Shown here in pieces: positions 42,980-51,599 of a DNA stretch of 64,000 nt. The stretch's first letter is position 1. Every line of letters starts with the position of its first letter. The stretch covers positions 124,001-188,000 of the forward strand of contig DAOULY010000011.1 of the NCBI GenBank assembly GCA_034414595.1. The letters run 5' to 3'. The position numbers and the translations under genes are program-made. The DNA comes from DAOULY01 sp034414595 (GTDB taxonomy: Bacteria > Chloroflexota > Dehalococcoidia > SZUA-161 > JAUWZY01). Below the pieces are notes generated by a model. The model was not told where the DNA came from. It saw only the letters and a list, made by a program, of their open reading frames with translations, and ran no database searches.

Positions 42980-44832
42980 CTCAGGACGCGCTCGTCGCCG
43001 ACACGGCGGGTGATTTTCTTCTGGTCCAGGTGCTCTAATAGGGCCTGGGCATACTTGCGGCTGGTCTGGAACAGATCGCGCACCTCGGCCAGGGTTATTT
43101 TGCCATGTGCTTTTATATGCTCGGTGATCTTCTGCACCATCTCATCGTAGGCCGAGGCGGCGAATACCACGCTATCGCTCACCTTGACCACCCGCTGCTG
43201 CTCAATGAGCAGATTCAACAGGTCGGGCCCGGGTATCAGGTCGCTGGATGGGGCGTAGGGATTTTGCGCCAGAGACTTCAAGAAGGCATCGGTCTGCGCT
43301 TGCTGCTGCGGCGTAAGCTGGACTCGGTGAGAGGGAAGGCGGACAACAGCGCCTTCTTCAGATAGAACACCGTTCCGGAAAAGCCTGTCCAGGGCGGCAG
43401 TAGCGGGGTGGGCTGCCAGCTTGAGCTTGCTGCTGAGTTCTCCCTTGGGCATGCCGGGTCGGGTGGGGAATTTTCGGTGATAGTCCTGCACTATAGCCGC
43501 CACTTTTTGCTCCCAGCGTTCCCACCCGGGGGTGGTGAAGAGCAGGCTGTGCTCTCCCGTGCCTATTTTGACTAAATCCTTCTCTTGGATCAGATGCTCT
43601 ATTGCCGGCTGTGCCTCGCTAGCGGGCAGCTCGCACTGAGCCAGAAGCATCCCCAGCTCCAGAGGCTGTCTTGTTCCCAATATGGCCAGTAAGACCTCCT
43701 GTGCTGTGCCCTGTTCCCTGGCCTCCAGGCTTTGGATGATGGCGGGACGGAAGCGGCGCTGACGCCTCTTGGCGTGGGCATCGACGATATGACCACCGCC
43801 CAGGGTCTCCTGGGGCGAGCGGATGATGAAGCGGTCTCCCTTGACCACTGCCACTGGCTTGCTCAGTGTCAGCTGAGCCCAGGCGTCCTCACCGGGCTTC
43901 AGTTCCTCTTGTTCCAGCAAGCGGACCTTGGCCATGACCTCGCTGGCCCCGGTATGAAAGCTGACGGTGGCATTGTGCTTGAGCGAGCGGTGCAGGTATG
44001 GGAGCAGGCGAATCTTAGCGTTCACCATAATGGTGGGGACTAACCACCCGGGATTGGTGAGCACATCTCCACGTTTGAGTTGCCAGATGGCCACGCCGGC
44101 CAGATTGGCCGCTATCCGGCTGCCGGGATCGGCGGTGTCAATGCGAGTTTTATGCCTCTGTAGCCCCCTGATACGCGACTTCAGGTCGGCAGGGATGATC
44201 TCCACCTCCTCTCCCAGCGAGAGGGAGCCGTCGATAAGCGTTCCCGTGACCACGGTGCCGGAGCCAGCCATGGTGAAGACACGGTCTATGGCAAGCCTCG
44301 GTCTGCCGATATCCTGCCTGGGCTCTGCGGCGCTGAGCACGCGTTCCATGGTGGCAATTAAGCCGGGCAGGCCGTCTCCGGTCGCTGCTGAGACTGAGAC
44401 GATAGGAGCACCGGATAGGATGGTCGGCCCTATCAGCTCCTCTATCTCCAGCGTGACCAGGGCCAGCAGATCGTCATCAACAATGTCCTTCTTGGTGATG
44501 ACCACAATCCCCTGTTTTACACCAAGCAGGTCGAGGATGGCCAGATGCTCTCTGGTCTGAGGCATCACCCCTTCGTTAGCGGCGACGATGAGCAGGGCTA
44601 AGTCGATGCCGCCCACGCCAGCGAGCATATTCTTGACGAAGCGCTCGTGCCCTGGGACATCAACGATGGCCACCTCCTGCCCGCCGGGCAGCTTCAGCCA
44701 GGCGAAGCCGAGGTCTATGGTCATGCCCCGCTCTTTTTCCTCGCGCAGTCGGTCGGGGTCTATCCCGGTCAAGGCTTGCACCAAGACCGACTTGCCGTGG
44801 TCTACATGACCGGCAGTGCCGACCACAAACAC
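42976..44832 (-). CDS. selB: Selenocysteine-specific elongation factor SelB
   Basis: 618 residues, normal length. GTPase motifs GHVDHGKS, DVPGHE and ITKKD in an EF-Tu-like N-terminal half with the EFTu domains 2-3, then four winged helices in the C-terminal ~250 residues (LTPQQQAQTDAFLKSLA.., ..ITLAEVRDLFQTSRKYAQAL), ending TRRVGDERVLR as in typical SelB. It brings Sec-tRNA to the ribosome at UGA codons with SECIS hairpins such as those in fdhA and selD. It follows selA by 48 bp on the same strand. Confidence 0.97.
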   Translation of the reverse strand: MFVVGTAGHVDHGKSVLVQALTGIDPDRLREEKERGMTIDLGFAWLKLPGGQEVAIVDVPGHERFVKNMLAGVGGIDLALLIVAANEGVMPQTREHLAILDLLGVKQGIVVITKKDIVDDDLLALVTLEIEELIGPTILSGAPIVSVSAATGDGLPGLIATMERVLSAAEPRQDIGRPRLAIDRVFTMAGSGTVVTGTLIDGSLSLGEEVEIIPADLKSRIRGLQRHKTRIDTADPGSRIAANLAGVAIWQLKRGDVLTNPGWLVPTIMVNAKIRLLPYLHRSLKHNATVSFHTGASEVMAKVRLLEQEELKPGEDAWAQLTLSKPVAVVKGDRFIIRSPQETLGGGHIVDAHAKRRQRRFRPAIIQSLEAREQGTAQEVLLAILGTRQPLELGMLLAQCELPASEAQPAIEHLIQEKDLVKIGTGEHSLLFTTPGWERWEQKVAAIVQDYHRKFPTRPGMPKGELSSKLKLAAHPATAALDRLFRNGVLSEEGAVVRLPSHRVQLTPQQQAQTDAFLKSLAQNPYAPSSDLIPGPDLLNLLIEQQRVVKVSDSVVFAASAYDEMVQKITEHIKAHGKITLAEVRDLFQTSRKYAQALLEHLDQKKITRRVGDERVLR

Positions 44833-44880
44833 TGTATTCTCCCTATTTGCAGGATGACAAAGTTAGAAGCGACAACTCCG

Positions 44881-46266
44881 CTATGGCTGCTTTAGATCGG
44901 CAATTGCCGCGCGCAGTGCTGGAAGCACACTCTGGTCATCTTCAGGAAGGACAGAGCGTGGATCGAGTAGCAACATGTCCTCATGGATGCGACCGATGAG
45001 GGGAGGCTCGTGGCGCCGCAACTTTTGTGCTAAAGCTTGGGCCGTGTTCTTTCTCCTGCCCCCTCCGCCAAGTGCCACCAGCTTGGTGGGGACTGTACCC
45101 CCGGGCAGGCTGCCTCCTCCTATCATGGTCTCTCCTGCTATCACCTGAGCTAAGCCATCGAGGGCCTGGGCCCACAGATTGGCCCGTATATGGACGTCAT
45201 CCAGAGACGCGGCGATCATGCGCCATACTGGGACCTTGGTCACTGCTTCACCCTTCAAGTAATGAAGTAGCGTCGCTGATAGACCAGCGAGCCTTATCTT
45301 ATCAATTCGTAGAGCCCGTGACAGCGGGTGCTTCTTCAATTTGTCGATTAGGGCCTTCTGGCCGACAATGATCCCCGCTTGTGGTCCTCCCACGAGCTTG
45401 TCGCCGGAGAAGAACACCAGGCTGGTGCCGAGAGCTATGCTCTGCTGCACCATGGGCTCTGGGGCCAGGCCGAACTCGGTCGTATCCAGGAAACAGCCGC
45501 TGCCCAGGTCATCGAATACGGGAAGGTCGTGTCGCTGGCCCAGTGCCACCAGCTCCTCAAGGGCAACCCAGTGGGTGAAGCCAAGCACCTTGAAGTTGCT
45601 GGGATGCACACGCAACAGCGCCGCCGTCCTGGAGGTTATTGCCTCTTCATAGTCAGCGACATAGGTGCAGTTGGTGGTCCCCACCTCCACCAGCTTGGCT
45701 CCGCTTTGACGCATCACATCCGGGACGCGAAATCCACCCCCGATCTCCACCGCCTGCCCTCGAGAGACGATTACTTCTTTCCTCCTGGCCAGAGCAGTAA
45801 GGGCCAACAGCACCGCAGAGGCGTTGTTGTTCACCACCAGCGCTGCCTCAGCCCCGGTGAGCTGGCATAGGACCTGTTCGATGTGAACCTGGCGGGAGCC
45901 TCTTCTCCCGCTGCTAAGGTCGAGCTCCAGGTTGCTGTAGCTCTCTGAGACCTGTCCCATAGCTGCTATGGCCTCTTGGCTCAAAGGCGCCCGGCCCAGA
46001 TTAGTGTGAAGTATGACCCCGGTGGCATTGATGGCAGAGCTCAGGCTGAGGTGAGTAAGGGCCTGGGCTTGGGCATAGACCGATTCCACTATCTCAGCAA
46101 AGGGTGGGCAAGGGTTGCCGCGGCCGATGGAGAGGCGAATTTGGTCAAGATGTTGGCGCGCCAGCTCCACGATTAAGCCGTGAGGGATGGACTGCTCCAG
46201 TGATTTCAACCCGGGGTCGGATATCACCTTATCCACGCTGGGAAGCTGCCGCAATTTGCTTTCCAT
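44881..46266 (-). CDS. selA: L-seryl-tRNA(Sec) selenium transferase SelA
   Basis: 461 residues, normal length. PLP-dependent fold type I enzyme: NATGVILHTNLGRAPLS near the N-terminus, VNNNASAVLLALTALA, and the PLP lysine in FFSGDKLVGGPQAGIIVG. Converts Ser-tRNA(Sec) to Sec-tRNA(Sec) with selenophosphate. First gene of selA-selB; divergent from selD across a 162-bp promoter region. Confidence 0.97.
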   Translation of the reverse strand: MESKLRQLPSVDKVISDPGLKSLEQSIPHGLIVELARQHLDQIRLSIGRGNPCPPFAEIVESVYAQAQALTHLSLSSAINATGVILHTNLGRAPLSQEAIAAMGQVSESYSNLELDLSSGRRGSRQVHIEQVLCQLTGAEAALVVNNNASAVLLALTALARRKEVIVSRGQAVEIGGGFRVPDVMRQSGAKLVEVGTTNCTYVADYEEAITSRTAALLRVHPSNFKVLGFTHWVALEELVALGQRHDLPVFDDLGSGCFLDTTEFGLAPEPMVQQSIALGTSLVFFSGDKLVGGPQAGIIVGQKALIDKLKKHPLSRALRIDKIRLAGLSATLLHYLKGEAVTKVPVWRMIAASLDDVHIRANLWAQALDGLAQVIAGETMIGGGSLPGGTVPTKLVALGGGGRRKNTAQALAQKLRRHEPPLIGRIHEDMLLLDPRSVLPEDDQSVLPALRAAIADLKQP

Positions 46267-46382
46267 GTTGCCGTCTTATTAATTGTAGCAACATCTATAT
46301 TGGGCTGCAATGTCACTCCCGTAGAATGCTCAGCGGGTCCAGCACTATAGATAGCAGTGACAATGCTGGCACAATGAAGCTA

Positions 46383-46391
46383 TGATATAAT
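46383..46391 (+). promoter_or_regulatory. Extended -10 element for selD
   Basis: TG-A-TATAAT at 46383-46391, about 38 bp before the selD GTG. No clear -35. Confidence 0.45.
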
Positions 46392-46428
46392 GTGGGCTAG
46401 GCTTGGCTTTAGCTGAAGGAGGAACTGA

Positions 46429-47478
46429 GTGGTGAACAAGGTACCTCGCCGCCTCACCGAAACAGTTCGCGGCGCTGGTTGAGCTTCAAAATTGGGTCCA
46501 GGGGACCTGGACCGAGTTTTGTGCGATCTGCCGTTGATATCTGACCCGAATGTGATTCTGGGCATGGAAAGTCTTGATGATGCCGGCGTCTATAAGCTGG
46601 CTGAGGATCTGGCTATCATCCAGACTATCGATTTCTTCACCCCGATAGTCGATGACCCGTACCTTTTCGGCCAGATTGCCGTTGCCAATGCCCTAAGCGA
46701 CGTGTATGCCCTTGGCGGTAAGCCACTGACCGCTCTCAACGTGGTTTGTTTCCCTACCCAGTCCCTGGATATTTCGGTGTTACGGAACGTCCTCAGGGGC
46801 GGACAGGATAAGATGCGCGAGGCGGGAGTAATACTGGTCGGCGGACACAGTATCGACGACGCAGAGTTAAAATATGGCCTTTCCGTCACTGGCACTGTTC
46901 ATCCCCAAAGGCTGGTGACAAACTCCGGGGCCCAAGCTGGAGATAAGCTGATACTGACCAAGCCCTTGGGGACTGGAATCATAAACACAGCTCTTAAGGC
47001 GGGGCTGGCTGCTGAGGAGACGGTAACCAAGGTGACAGAGTGCATGTTGACTCTGAATAACAAGGCCTCGGAGCTGATGCAGGAGGTTGGGGTTCATGCC
47101 TGCACTGATATAACCGGCTTTGGTCTTCTGGGCCACGCTTGCCACGTAGCTGAGAGAAGCCAGGTAGCCATTGAGATACATCTCGCTTCGATACCATTTT
47201 TCCCTGAAGCAGCGGAGTTCGCCAAAGCTGGTTTCTGCCCGGCAGGCTTGCACCGAAATAGAGAGTTCTACTCCAATCGTGTGGAGTTCGCTGCTGAAAC
47301 GCCTGAGCAGATGCAAGACATCCTCTTCGATCCCCAGACCTCTGGTGGGTTACTCATTGCCTTGAGTGCAGATAAAGCGGAGCGGTTAGTGGGCCAGCTC
47401 GGCAAAGCAGGAGTGCCGGAAGCCGCTATTATCGGCGCAGTAATGGAGAAACCGGCGGGGAAAATTGTGGTGAAGTAG
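46429..47478 (+). CDS. selD: Selenide, water dikinase SelD, itself a selenoprotein
   Basis: 349 residues read through the in-frame TGA at 46480-46482 (Sec18). The context GAG-U-ASKLGPGDLDRVL is the SelD active site, where Cys or Sec is known. GTG start at 46429 with AAGGAGG six bases before it. Then ATP-binding blocks: QTIDFFTPIVDDPYLFGQIA, NALSDVYALGGKPLTALN, GGHSIDDAELKYGLSVTG, TDITGFGLLGHACHVAE and FDPQTSGGLLIALS. The product makes selenophosphate for SelA. A start only at the TTG at 46492 would lose the catalytic residue, so read-through is the sensible reading. An 8-bp SECIS-like hairpin follows. Confidence 0.95.
46480..46513 (+). promoter_or_regulatory. UGA Sec codon and bSECIS hairpin in selD
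   Basis: TGA at 46480-46482; GGTCCAGG (46495-46502) pairs perfectly with CCTGGACC (46506-46513) around GGA. The loop is about 20 nt after the UGA. Confidence 0.85.
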
Positions 47479-47529
47479 GGTGTGAATTGACTGATGTTCC
47501 GGTAAGCGGGATACCAGTGTCAACCGGAG

Positions 47530-47928
47530 TCAGCCCTTCTTAAGCCACTTCCTAACTCTCTTCAATAGCTCCGCAGGGCTAACTGGCTTATCGATATAGT
47601 CCTCGGCTTCCAGGGTGAGCCCCCTGCTTACGGCAATCGAAGTCTCCGCCGCTCGCTCTGAGAAACTGGTGAGCATCAAAACGGGGATCCCTGATAGCTT
47701 GGGGTCTTGCTTGAGCCGTTCCGCGACCATGAACCCGTCTGTTACTGGCATGATTATGTCCAAGAGTATTAGGTCCGGCCTTTCAGTCCCTGCTTTCTGT
47801 AGCCCCTCATCGCCATTGAGTGCTGTGATTACCTCGTAGGCTTCACTTTCCAAGACAAGCTTGGTAGCCTCCAGGAAATCGGGGTCATCGTCCACCAGAA
47901 GAATCTTGGCTTTCTTCTCCTCTGCCAT
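47530..47928 (-). CDS. Single-domain response regulator
   Basis: 132 residues, receiver only: LLVDDDPDFLEATKLVL, phospho-acceptor in LILLDIIMPVTDGF, then MLTSFSERA and IDKPVSPAELLKRV. Last gene of the hydrogenase-metV-kinase-metF-receiver run. 31 bp after a very similar receiver gene, suggesting duplication. Probable target of the kinase at 49318-50427. Confidence 0.9.
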   Translation of the reverse strand: MAEEKKAKILLVDDDPDFLEATKLVLESEAYEVITALNGDEGLQKAGTERPDLILLDIIMPVTDGFMVAERLKQDPKLSGIPVLMLTSFSERAAETSIAVSRGLTLEAEDYIDKPVSPAELLKRVRKWLKKG

Positions 47929-47959
47929 CCTGCACCTACCCTAGACGAGGGACTCGGAG

Positions 47960-48364
47960 CTACCGCTTCCTCGTCTTCAGAAGCTTCTCCAACCGTTGCA
48001 GTAGGGTGTAGGGATCAATGGGCTTCTCGACGTAATCATCGACATCCAGCTCCAGGCCGGTCTCCAATTCGTACCGCCGCCGACTGGCGTCTTCTCGTAC
48101 TGAGGTGAGGATCAGGATCGGCACACCTGCGTACTTGGCCCATCTCGGGTCCTTAAGCTCCTTGCAAACGGCAAATCCATCCATCACTGGCATCAACAGA
48201 TCCAGGATCATCAGGGCTGGCCTTTCCTCCTTGAGCTTTGCCAGCCCCTCCTCGCCATTCTGGGCGGTGATAATGTGGTACTGGTGGGCCTCCAGAACAG
48301 CAGTTATTGCTTCCCGGATATCAGGATCGTCATCGACCAACAAGATTTTCGTCTCTTTCTGCAC
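47960..48364 (-). CDS. Single-domain response regulator
   Basis: 134 residues, receiver only: LLVDDDPDIREAITAVL, phospho-acceptor in LMILDLLMPVMDGFAV, ILTSVREDA and VEKPIDPYTLLQRL. 15 bp after metF on the same strand. With the next receiver it shares the DxxxPVxDGF core and a late-domain ETGL/..RGL insertion, a mark of recent duplication. Confidence 0.9.
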   Translation of the reverse strand: MQKETKILLVDDDPDIREAITAVLEAHQYHIITAQNGEEGLAKLKEERPALMILDLLMPVMDGFAVCKELKDPRWAKYAGVPILILTSVREDASRRRYELETGLELDVDDYVEKPIDPYTLLQRLEKLLKTRKR

Positions 48365-48379
48365 ACTTCCCTCCCATCA

Positions 48380-49297
48380 CTATAATACAGGTCGAGGCAT
48401 TAGCCCGGCCTCTTCCACGATGGCGGGAACAATCTCTTCCCAGGCAACCGCCATTATGTGAACGCCGTGAACCTCTGGTATATCCTTAAGCTGCTCGATT
48501 ATCTCCAGGCATATGCGCTTCCCTTCCTCGCGAGCGTCCTTGGCATCTTCCATCCGGGTGACCAACTCATCGGGGAGGGTGACGCCGGAGACGTAATCCC
48601 TCATATACCTGGCCATACCCGCTGATTTGATCGGTATCACCCCAGCTATGATGTGGACCTGCTTGTCCAGGCCCTTATCCTTCAATATTTTCATCCATTT
48701 GGAGAATTTGTCAACATCAAAGACTGCCTGCGTCTGGATGAAGTCTGCCCCGGCTTTTACCTTCTTGGACAGCCTGATTGCTCGATACTCGAATGGATCG
48801 GCGAACGGGTTTTCCGTAGCCCCGATGAACAATGGCACCTCTCCAGATACCTCCTCGCCACATACGAACTTCTTGTCATCACGCATCATCTTCAAAGCTT
48901 GGATAAGCTGCATGGAGTCGAGGTCATAGACGCCCTTGGACGTGGGGTGGTTACCGAAGGTCTGATGATCCCCGGATAAGCACAGGACGTTCCCGATGCC
49001 CAATGCCACTGCTCCCAGAACATCGCTCTGAATGGCGATCCGGTTTCTGTCTCGGCAGACGACCTGCATTAACGGGTCGGCGCCAAGCTCTTTCAGGATG
49101 ACACAGCCTGCCAGGCTGGACATCCGCACGATGGCAGTCTGATTGTCGGTCACATTCAGGGCATCGCAGCATGATTTCAGCATCTCACCTTTGCGCTGGA
49201 CAACCTTAGCTGACGCTCCTTTGGGCGGACCGACCTCAGCGGTTACGGCAAACTTGCCACTCTCCAGGACTTTCTCTAGGTTAGTACCAGCTTTCAT
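48380..49297 (-). CDS. metF: Methylenetetrahydrofolate reductase MetF
   Basis: 305 residues from the ATG at 49297 (ribosome site GGAAAGGG upstream; the GTG at 49321 is the longer alternative). TIM-barrel MTHFR signature: AVTAEVGPPKGA, NVTDNQTAIVRMSSLA, LCLSGDHQTFGNHPTS, FIQTQAVFDVDKFSKWM and HIIAGVIPIKSAGMARYM. It reduces 5,10-methylene-THF to methyl-THF with FAD, the last methyl-branch step of the Wood-Ljungdahl pathway. MetV is encoded two genes upstream, as in acetogens with a MetFV complex. Confidence 0.94.
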   Translation of the reverse strand: MKAGTNLEKVLESGKFAVTAEVGPPKGASAKVVQRKGEMLKSCCDALNVTDNQTAIVRMSSLAGCVILKELGADPLMQVVCRDRNRIAIQSDVLGAVALGIGNVLCLSGDHQTFGNHPTSKGVYDLDSMQLIQALKMMRDDKKFVCGEEVSGEVPLFIGATENPFADPFEYRAIRLSKKVKAGADFIQTQAVFDVDKFSKWMKILKDKGLDKQVHIIAGVIPIKSAGMARYMRDYVSGVTLPDELVTRMEDAKDAREEGKRICLEIIEQLKDIPEVHGVHIMAVAWEEIVPAIVEEAGLMPRPVL

Positions 49298-49317
49298 GAT
49301 TAGTACCCTTTCCGTTT

Positions 49318-50427
49318 TCACTTCTTGGGCAGGGTGAAGGTGAACTTGGTGCCCCTCTCCGATTCTGGATAGGGACTCTCGGCCCAGATCCGCCCCCCAT
49401 GGCCCTCGACGATCTTCTTGGCTATCGCTAGGCCCAAGCCAGCGCCGCTCTCCGCGGCGCTACCCCGATAGAAGTCATCAAATATCCGAGGTAGCTCTTC
49501 CTCTGGGATACCTATGCCGGTATCCATGACCTCCACCAGGAGGTGGGCCTCATTATCCTTGACCCTGAGCGTTACCTTGCCCCCTTTGGGCGTGAACTTG
49601 ATGGCATTGGCCAGAAGGTTAGTGAACACCTGTTGCAGGCGATCTGAAGCTCCACTGATCGGAGGTAGCAAAGGAGGCAAATCGGCACGTAGTTTCACTC
49701 CCCTCTCATTGGCCAGAGGGCGCAAGGTCGCCAGGCAGTGCCGAGCCACCTGTTTCAAGTATAATTTCTCCTTCTTGAATTCCCCGGTATCCATGCGGGA
49801 TATATCCAGGATGTCGTCGATCAGGTTAAGTAGTTCAGCTATCCTTTCTTTACTCCGGAGCAGCATGTTGCGCTGCTTTTCCGTGATCTCGCCAGCATAT
49901 CCGTCGAGCATCACATGGTGGTAGCTCTGCACCGCGGCCAGGGGGGCCTTTAGATCGTGTGAGGCTACAGACAGGACGTGTGCCAGGGTCCCTCTCACAT
50001 GGCTGAGCCGGGAGCGCACGATGTCGAGGAGCTTACGCGTCACCTCATAGGCAATCCGGTAGTCCTCATCAAAGAGATGGCGCAGACCGGCAGTGTCTAC
50101 AGCAATAACCTTGGTATTCTCCAAGCATCGCGCCGAGCTGGTGAAGGCCTGGCCGTCTACCGCTGACCAGCCAAAGGCCTCGCCCGGAGTCACAATCTCA
50201 ATGGTGGCCCGCCGCCGCGACTGGGTGCCAAGGCTGAGACCCATATCCAGAACTACCTTACCCTCTTCCACAACATACAGTTCTCGTGCTATATTACCTT
50301 CGGAGAAGACTTCTGCGCCGGCCTCATAGACCTCCTGGCGACATACCTTGACTATCTTGTCCAACTCCTCCTCGGTCAGCTCTCCGAAGAACTCAGATTT
50401 CCTCAACACCTCTTTGATAGTTGCCAT
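49318..50427 (-). CDS. Histidine kinase with cNMP-binding (CRP-like) sensor domain
   Basis: 369 residues from the ATG at 50427. N-terminal cyclic-nucleotide-binding fold (FFGELTEEELDKIVKVC, GNIARELYVVEEGKVVLDMGL, VTPGEAFGWSAVDG), then HisKA with H-box SVASHDLKAPLAAV and HATPase_c (FTNLLANAIKFTPKGG, MDTGIGIPEEELPRIFDDF, GAGLGLAIAKKIVEGHGG). No membrane helix. The CRP-like domain is usually a sensor of ligand or redox state. It lies between metV and metF, so it probably senses C1 or redox flux and signals to the two receivers after metF. Confidence 0.92.
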   Translation of the reverse strand: MATIKEVLRKSEFFGELTEEELDKIVKVCRQEVYEAGAEVFSEGNIARELYVVEEGKVVLDMGLSLGTQSRRRATIEIVTPGEAFGWSAVDGQAFTSSARCLENTKVIAVDTAGLRHLFDEDYRIAYEVTRKLLDIVRSRLSHVRGTLAHVLSVASHDLKAPLAAVQSYHHVMLDGYAGEITEKQRNMLLRSKERIAELLNLIDDILDISRMDTGEFKKEKLYLKQVARHCLATLRPLANERGVKLRADLPPLLPPISGASDRLQQVFTNLLANAIKFTPKGGKVTLRVKDNEAHLLVEVMDTGIGIPEEELPRIFDDFYRGSAAESGAGLGLAIAKKIVEGHGGRIWAESPYPESERGTKFTFTLPKK

Positions 50428-50444
50428 CTCCCAACCCACACCCC

Positions 50445-51107
50445 CTATTGCTTCGCCATCACCTGACGATATGCGGGCGGCCCGCCAGTGAGGGAGACAC
50501 TCCAGTCCTTGGGAGGTACAATCCTTTCCAGCTTGTCCAACCTCCCCAGATGTGCCAGTCGCTGGATGATCTCGTCCCAGGCGCAGGGGAGGTCCGGTGA
50601 GACCTCGCACTTTCCTTCCACCGAACCACCGCAGGGCCCATTGAGCAACATTTTAGCACATCTGGCAATGGGGCAGATGCCGCCGGTGAACTCCAGGACG
50701 CAATCACCACACTCCAGGCAGGGCAGACCCTCATTCCATTCGCTGTGGCGACCGCCCATGGATACGGTATCACAACCAGGATGGATTACCTTATCAACAA
50801 CAGCAGAAGTTGCCTGAACGCCAGCCCCACAGCACAAGAGCAATATCGAATCAGCAGCCACGATCTTATCCTCATGAGCCCGAAGCGTCAACTTAACTAG
50901 GTCCTCATTGCAGACAAAATCGATGAGAGATGTGCCGGTGACCGCTTTGCCCACACCCTCCAGTTGTTGCTTCATGTCCAGAACCTGCTCCTCGCCACCG
51001 GTTTCGCAGCCATCGGCGCAACCTTTGCAACCCACTAGGAAGACACTGCTCTCCCCGTCCAGGTATTCAAGGATCTTCTCCAGAGGTTTTTGCTTTGTAG
51101 TCAGCAT
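50445..51107 (-). CDS. metV: MetV-type methylene-THF reductase zinc-binding subunit
   Basis: 220 residues matching the MTHFR C-terminal/MetV family: LVGCKGCADGCETGGEEQV, LLCCGAGVQATS, GLPCLECGDCVLEFTGGICPIARCAK, and MLNGPCGGSVEGKCEV, with many conserved cysteines for [4Fe-4S] and zinc. MetV joins MetF in a complex that couples methylene-THF reduction to a ferredoxin or other partner. Nine bases downstream of the hydrogenase protease gene. Confidence 0.9.
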   Translation of the reverse strand: MLTTKQKPLEKILEYLDGESSVFLVGCKGCADGCETGGEEQVLDMKQQLEGVGKAVTGTSLIDFVCNEDLVKLTLRAHEDKIVAADSILLLCCGAGVQATSAVVDKVIHPGCDTVSMGGRHSEWNEGLPCLECGDCVLEFTGGICPIARCAKMLLNGPCGGSVEGKCEVSPDLPCAWDEIIQRLAHLGRLDKLERIVPPKDWSVSLTGGPPAYRQVMAKQ

Positions 51108-51116
51108 TTTCTTCCC

Positions 51117-51599
51117 TCACTTGCTGCGGCCGACTTCCTCCAGCACTACTTCAACTATCCGAGGAATTCGCCTTTCCAGCTCTGGAGATAGCTGTGTCCC
51201 CCAGTCTATCTCCTTAGGCTCGACACCGATGATGATCGTCTGCTCTGGTTTGTGCCCGCTGAGGCTCATTAGCTTCAGACTCTCAAGCACTCCCAGCTGG
51301 TGCAGCGACGTCATCGGCTGTGGCTCTATTTCCTCAGGGGTGAACCGGTAGACTGTTCCCGGCTCATCTTCCCCCTTTGCCGCATCAACTATTATCAACT
51401 TGCTCACCGTCTCGGGTAGGTTGAAGGCATCGGGAGAGGTACCACCATCGATGACTTCAACCTCAATCCTCTCAAATGAGGACTTCTCTTGCAGAGCTCG
51501 GGCAACATGAACCCCTACCCCTTCGTCGCGCAGCAGTTCGTTGCCGATGCCAAGGACTACAACCCTGGCTTCAGTATTGCCTCCGAGCTTCTCAAGCAT
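51117..51599 (-). CDS. [NiFe] hydrogenase maturation endopeptidase
   Basis: 160 residues with the HyaD/HycI fold: VLGIGNELLRDEGVGVHVAR (first metal ligand Glu), VIDGGTSPDAFNLPETVSKL and LIIVDAAKGEDEPGTVYRF, then LHQLGVLESL with the His ligand. It trims the C-terminal peptide of the large subunit after nickel insertion. ATG at 51599 directly adjoins the stop of the large-subunit gene, a fixed pairing in this family. Confidence 0.94.
   Translation of the reverse strand: MLEKLGGNTEARVVVLGIGNELLRDEGVGVHVARALQEKSSFERIEVEVIDGGTSPDAFNLPETVSKLIIVDAAKGEDEPGTVYRFTPEEIEPQPMTSLHQLGVLESLKLMSLSGHKPEQTIIIGVEPKEIDWGTQLSPELERRIPRIVEVVLEEVGRSK

Noticed and set aside
46492..47478. SelD starting at TTG 46492
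   Set aside because: The active residue lies before it; the GTG at 46429 with AAGGAGG and UGA read-through fits better.
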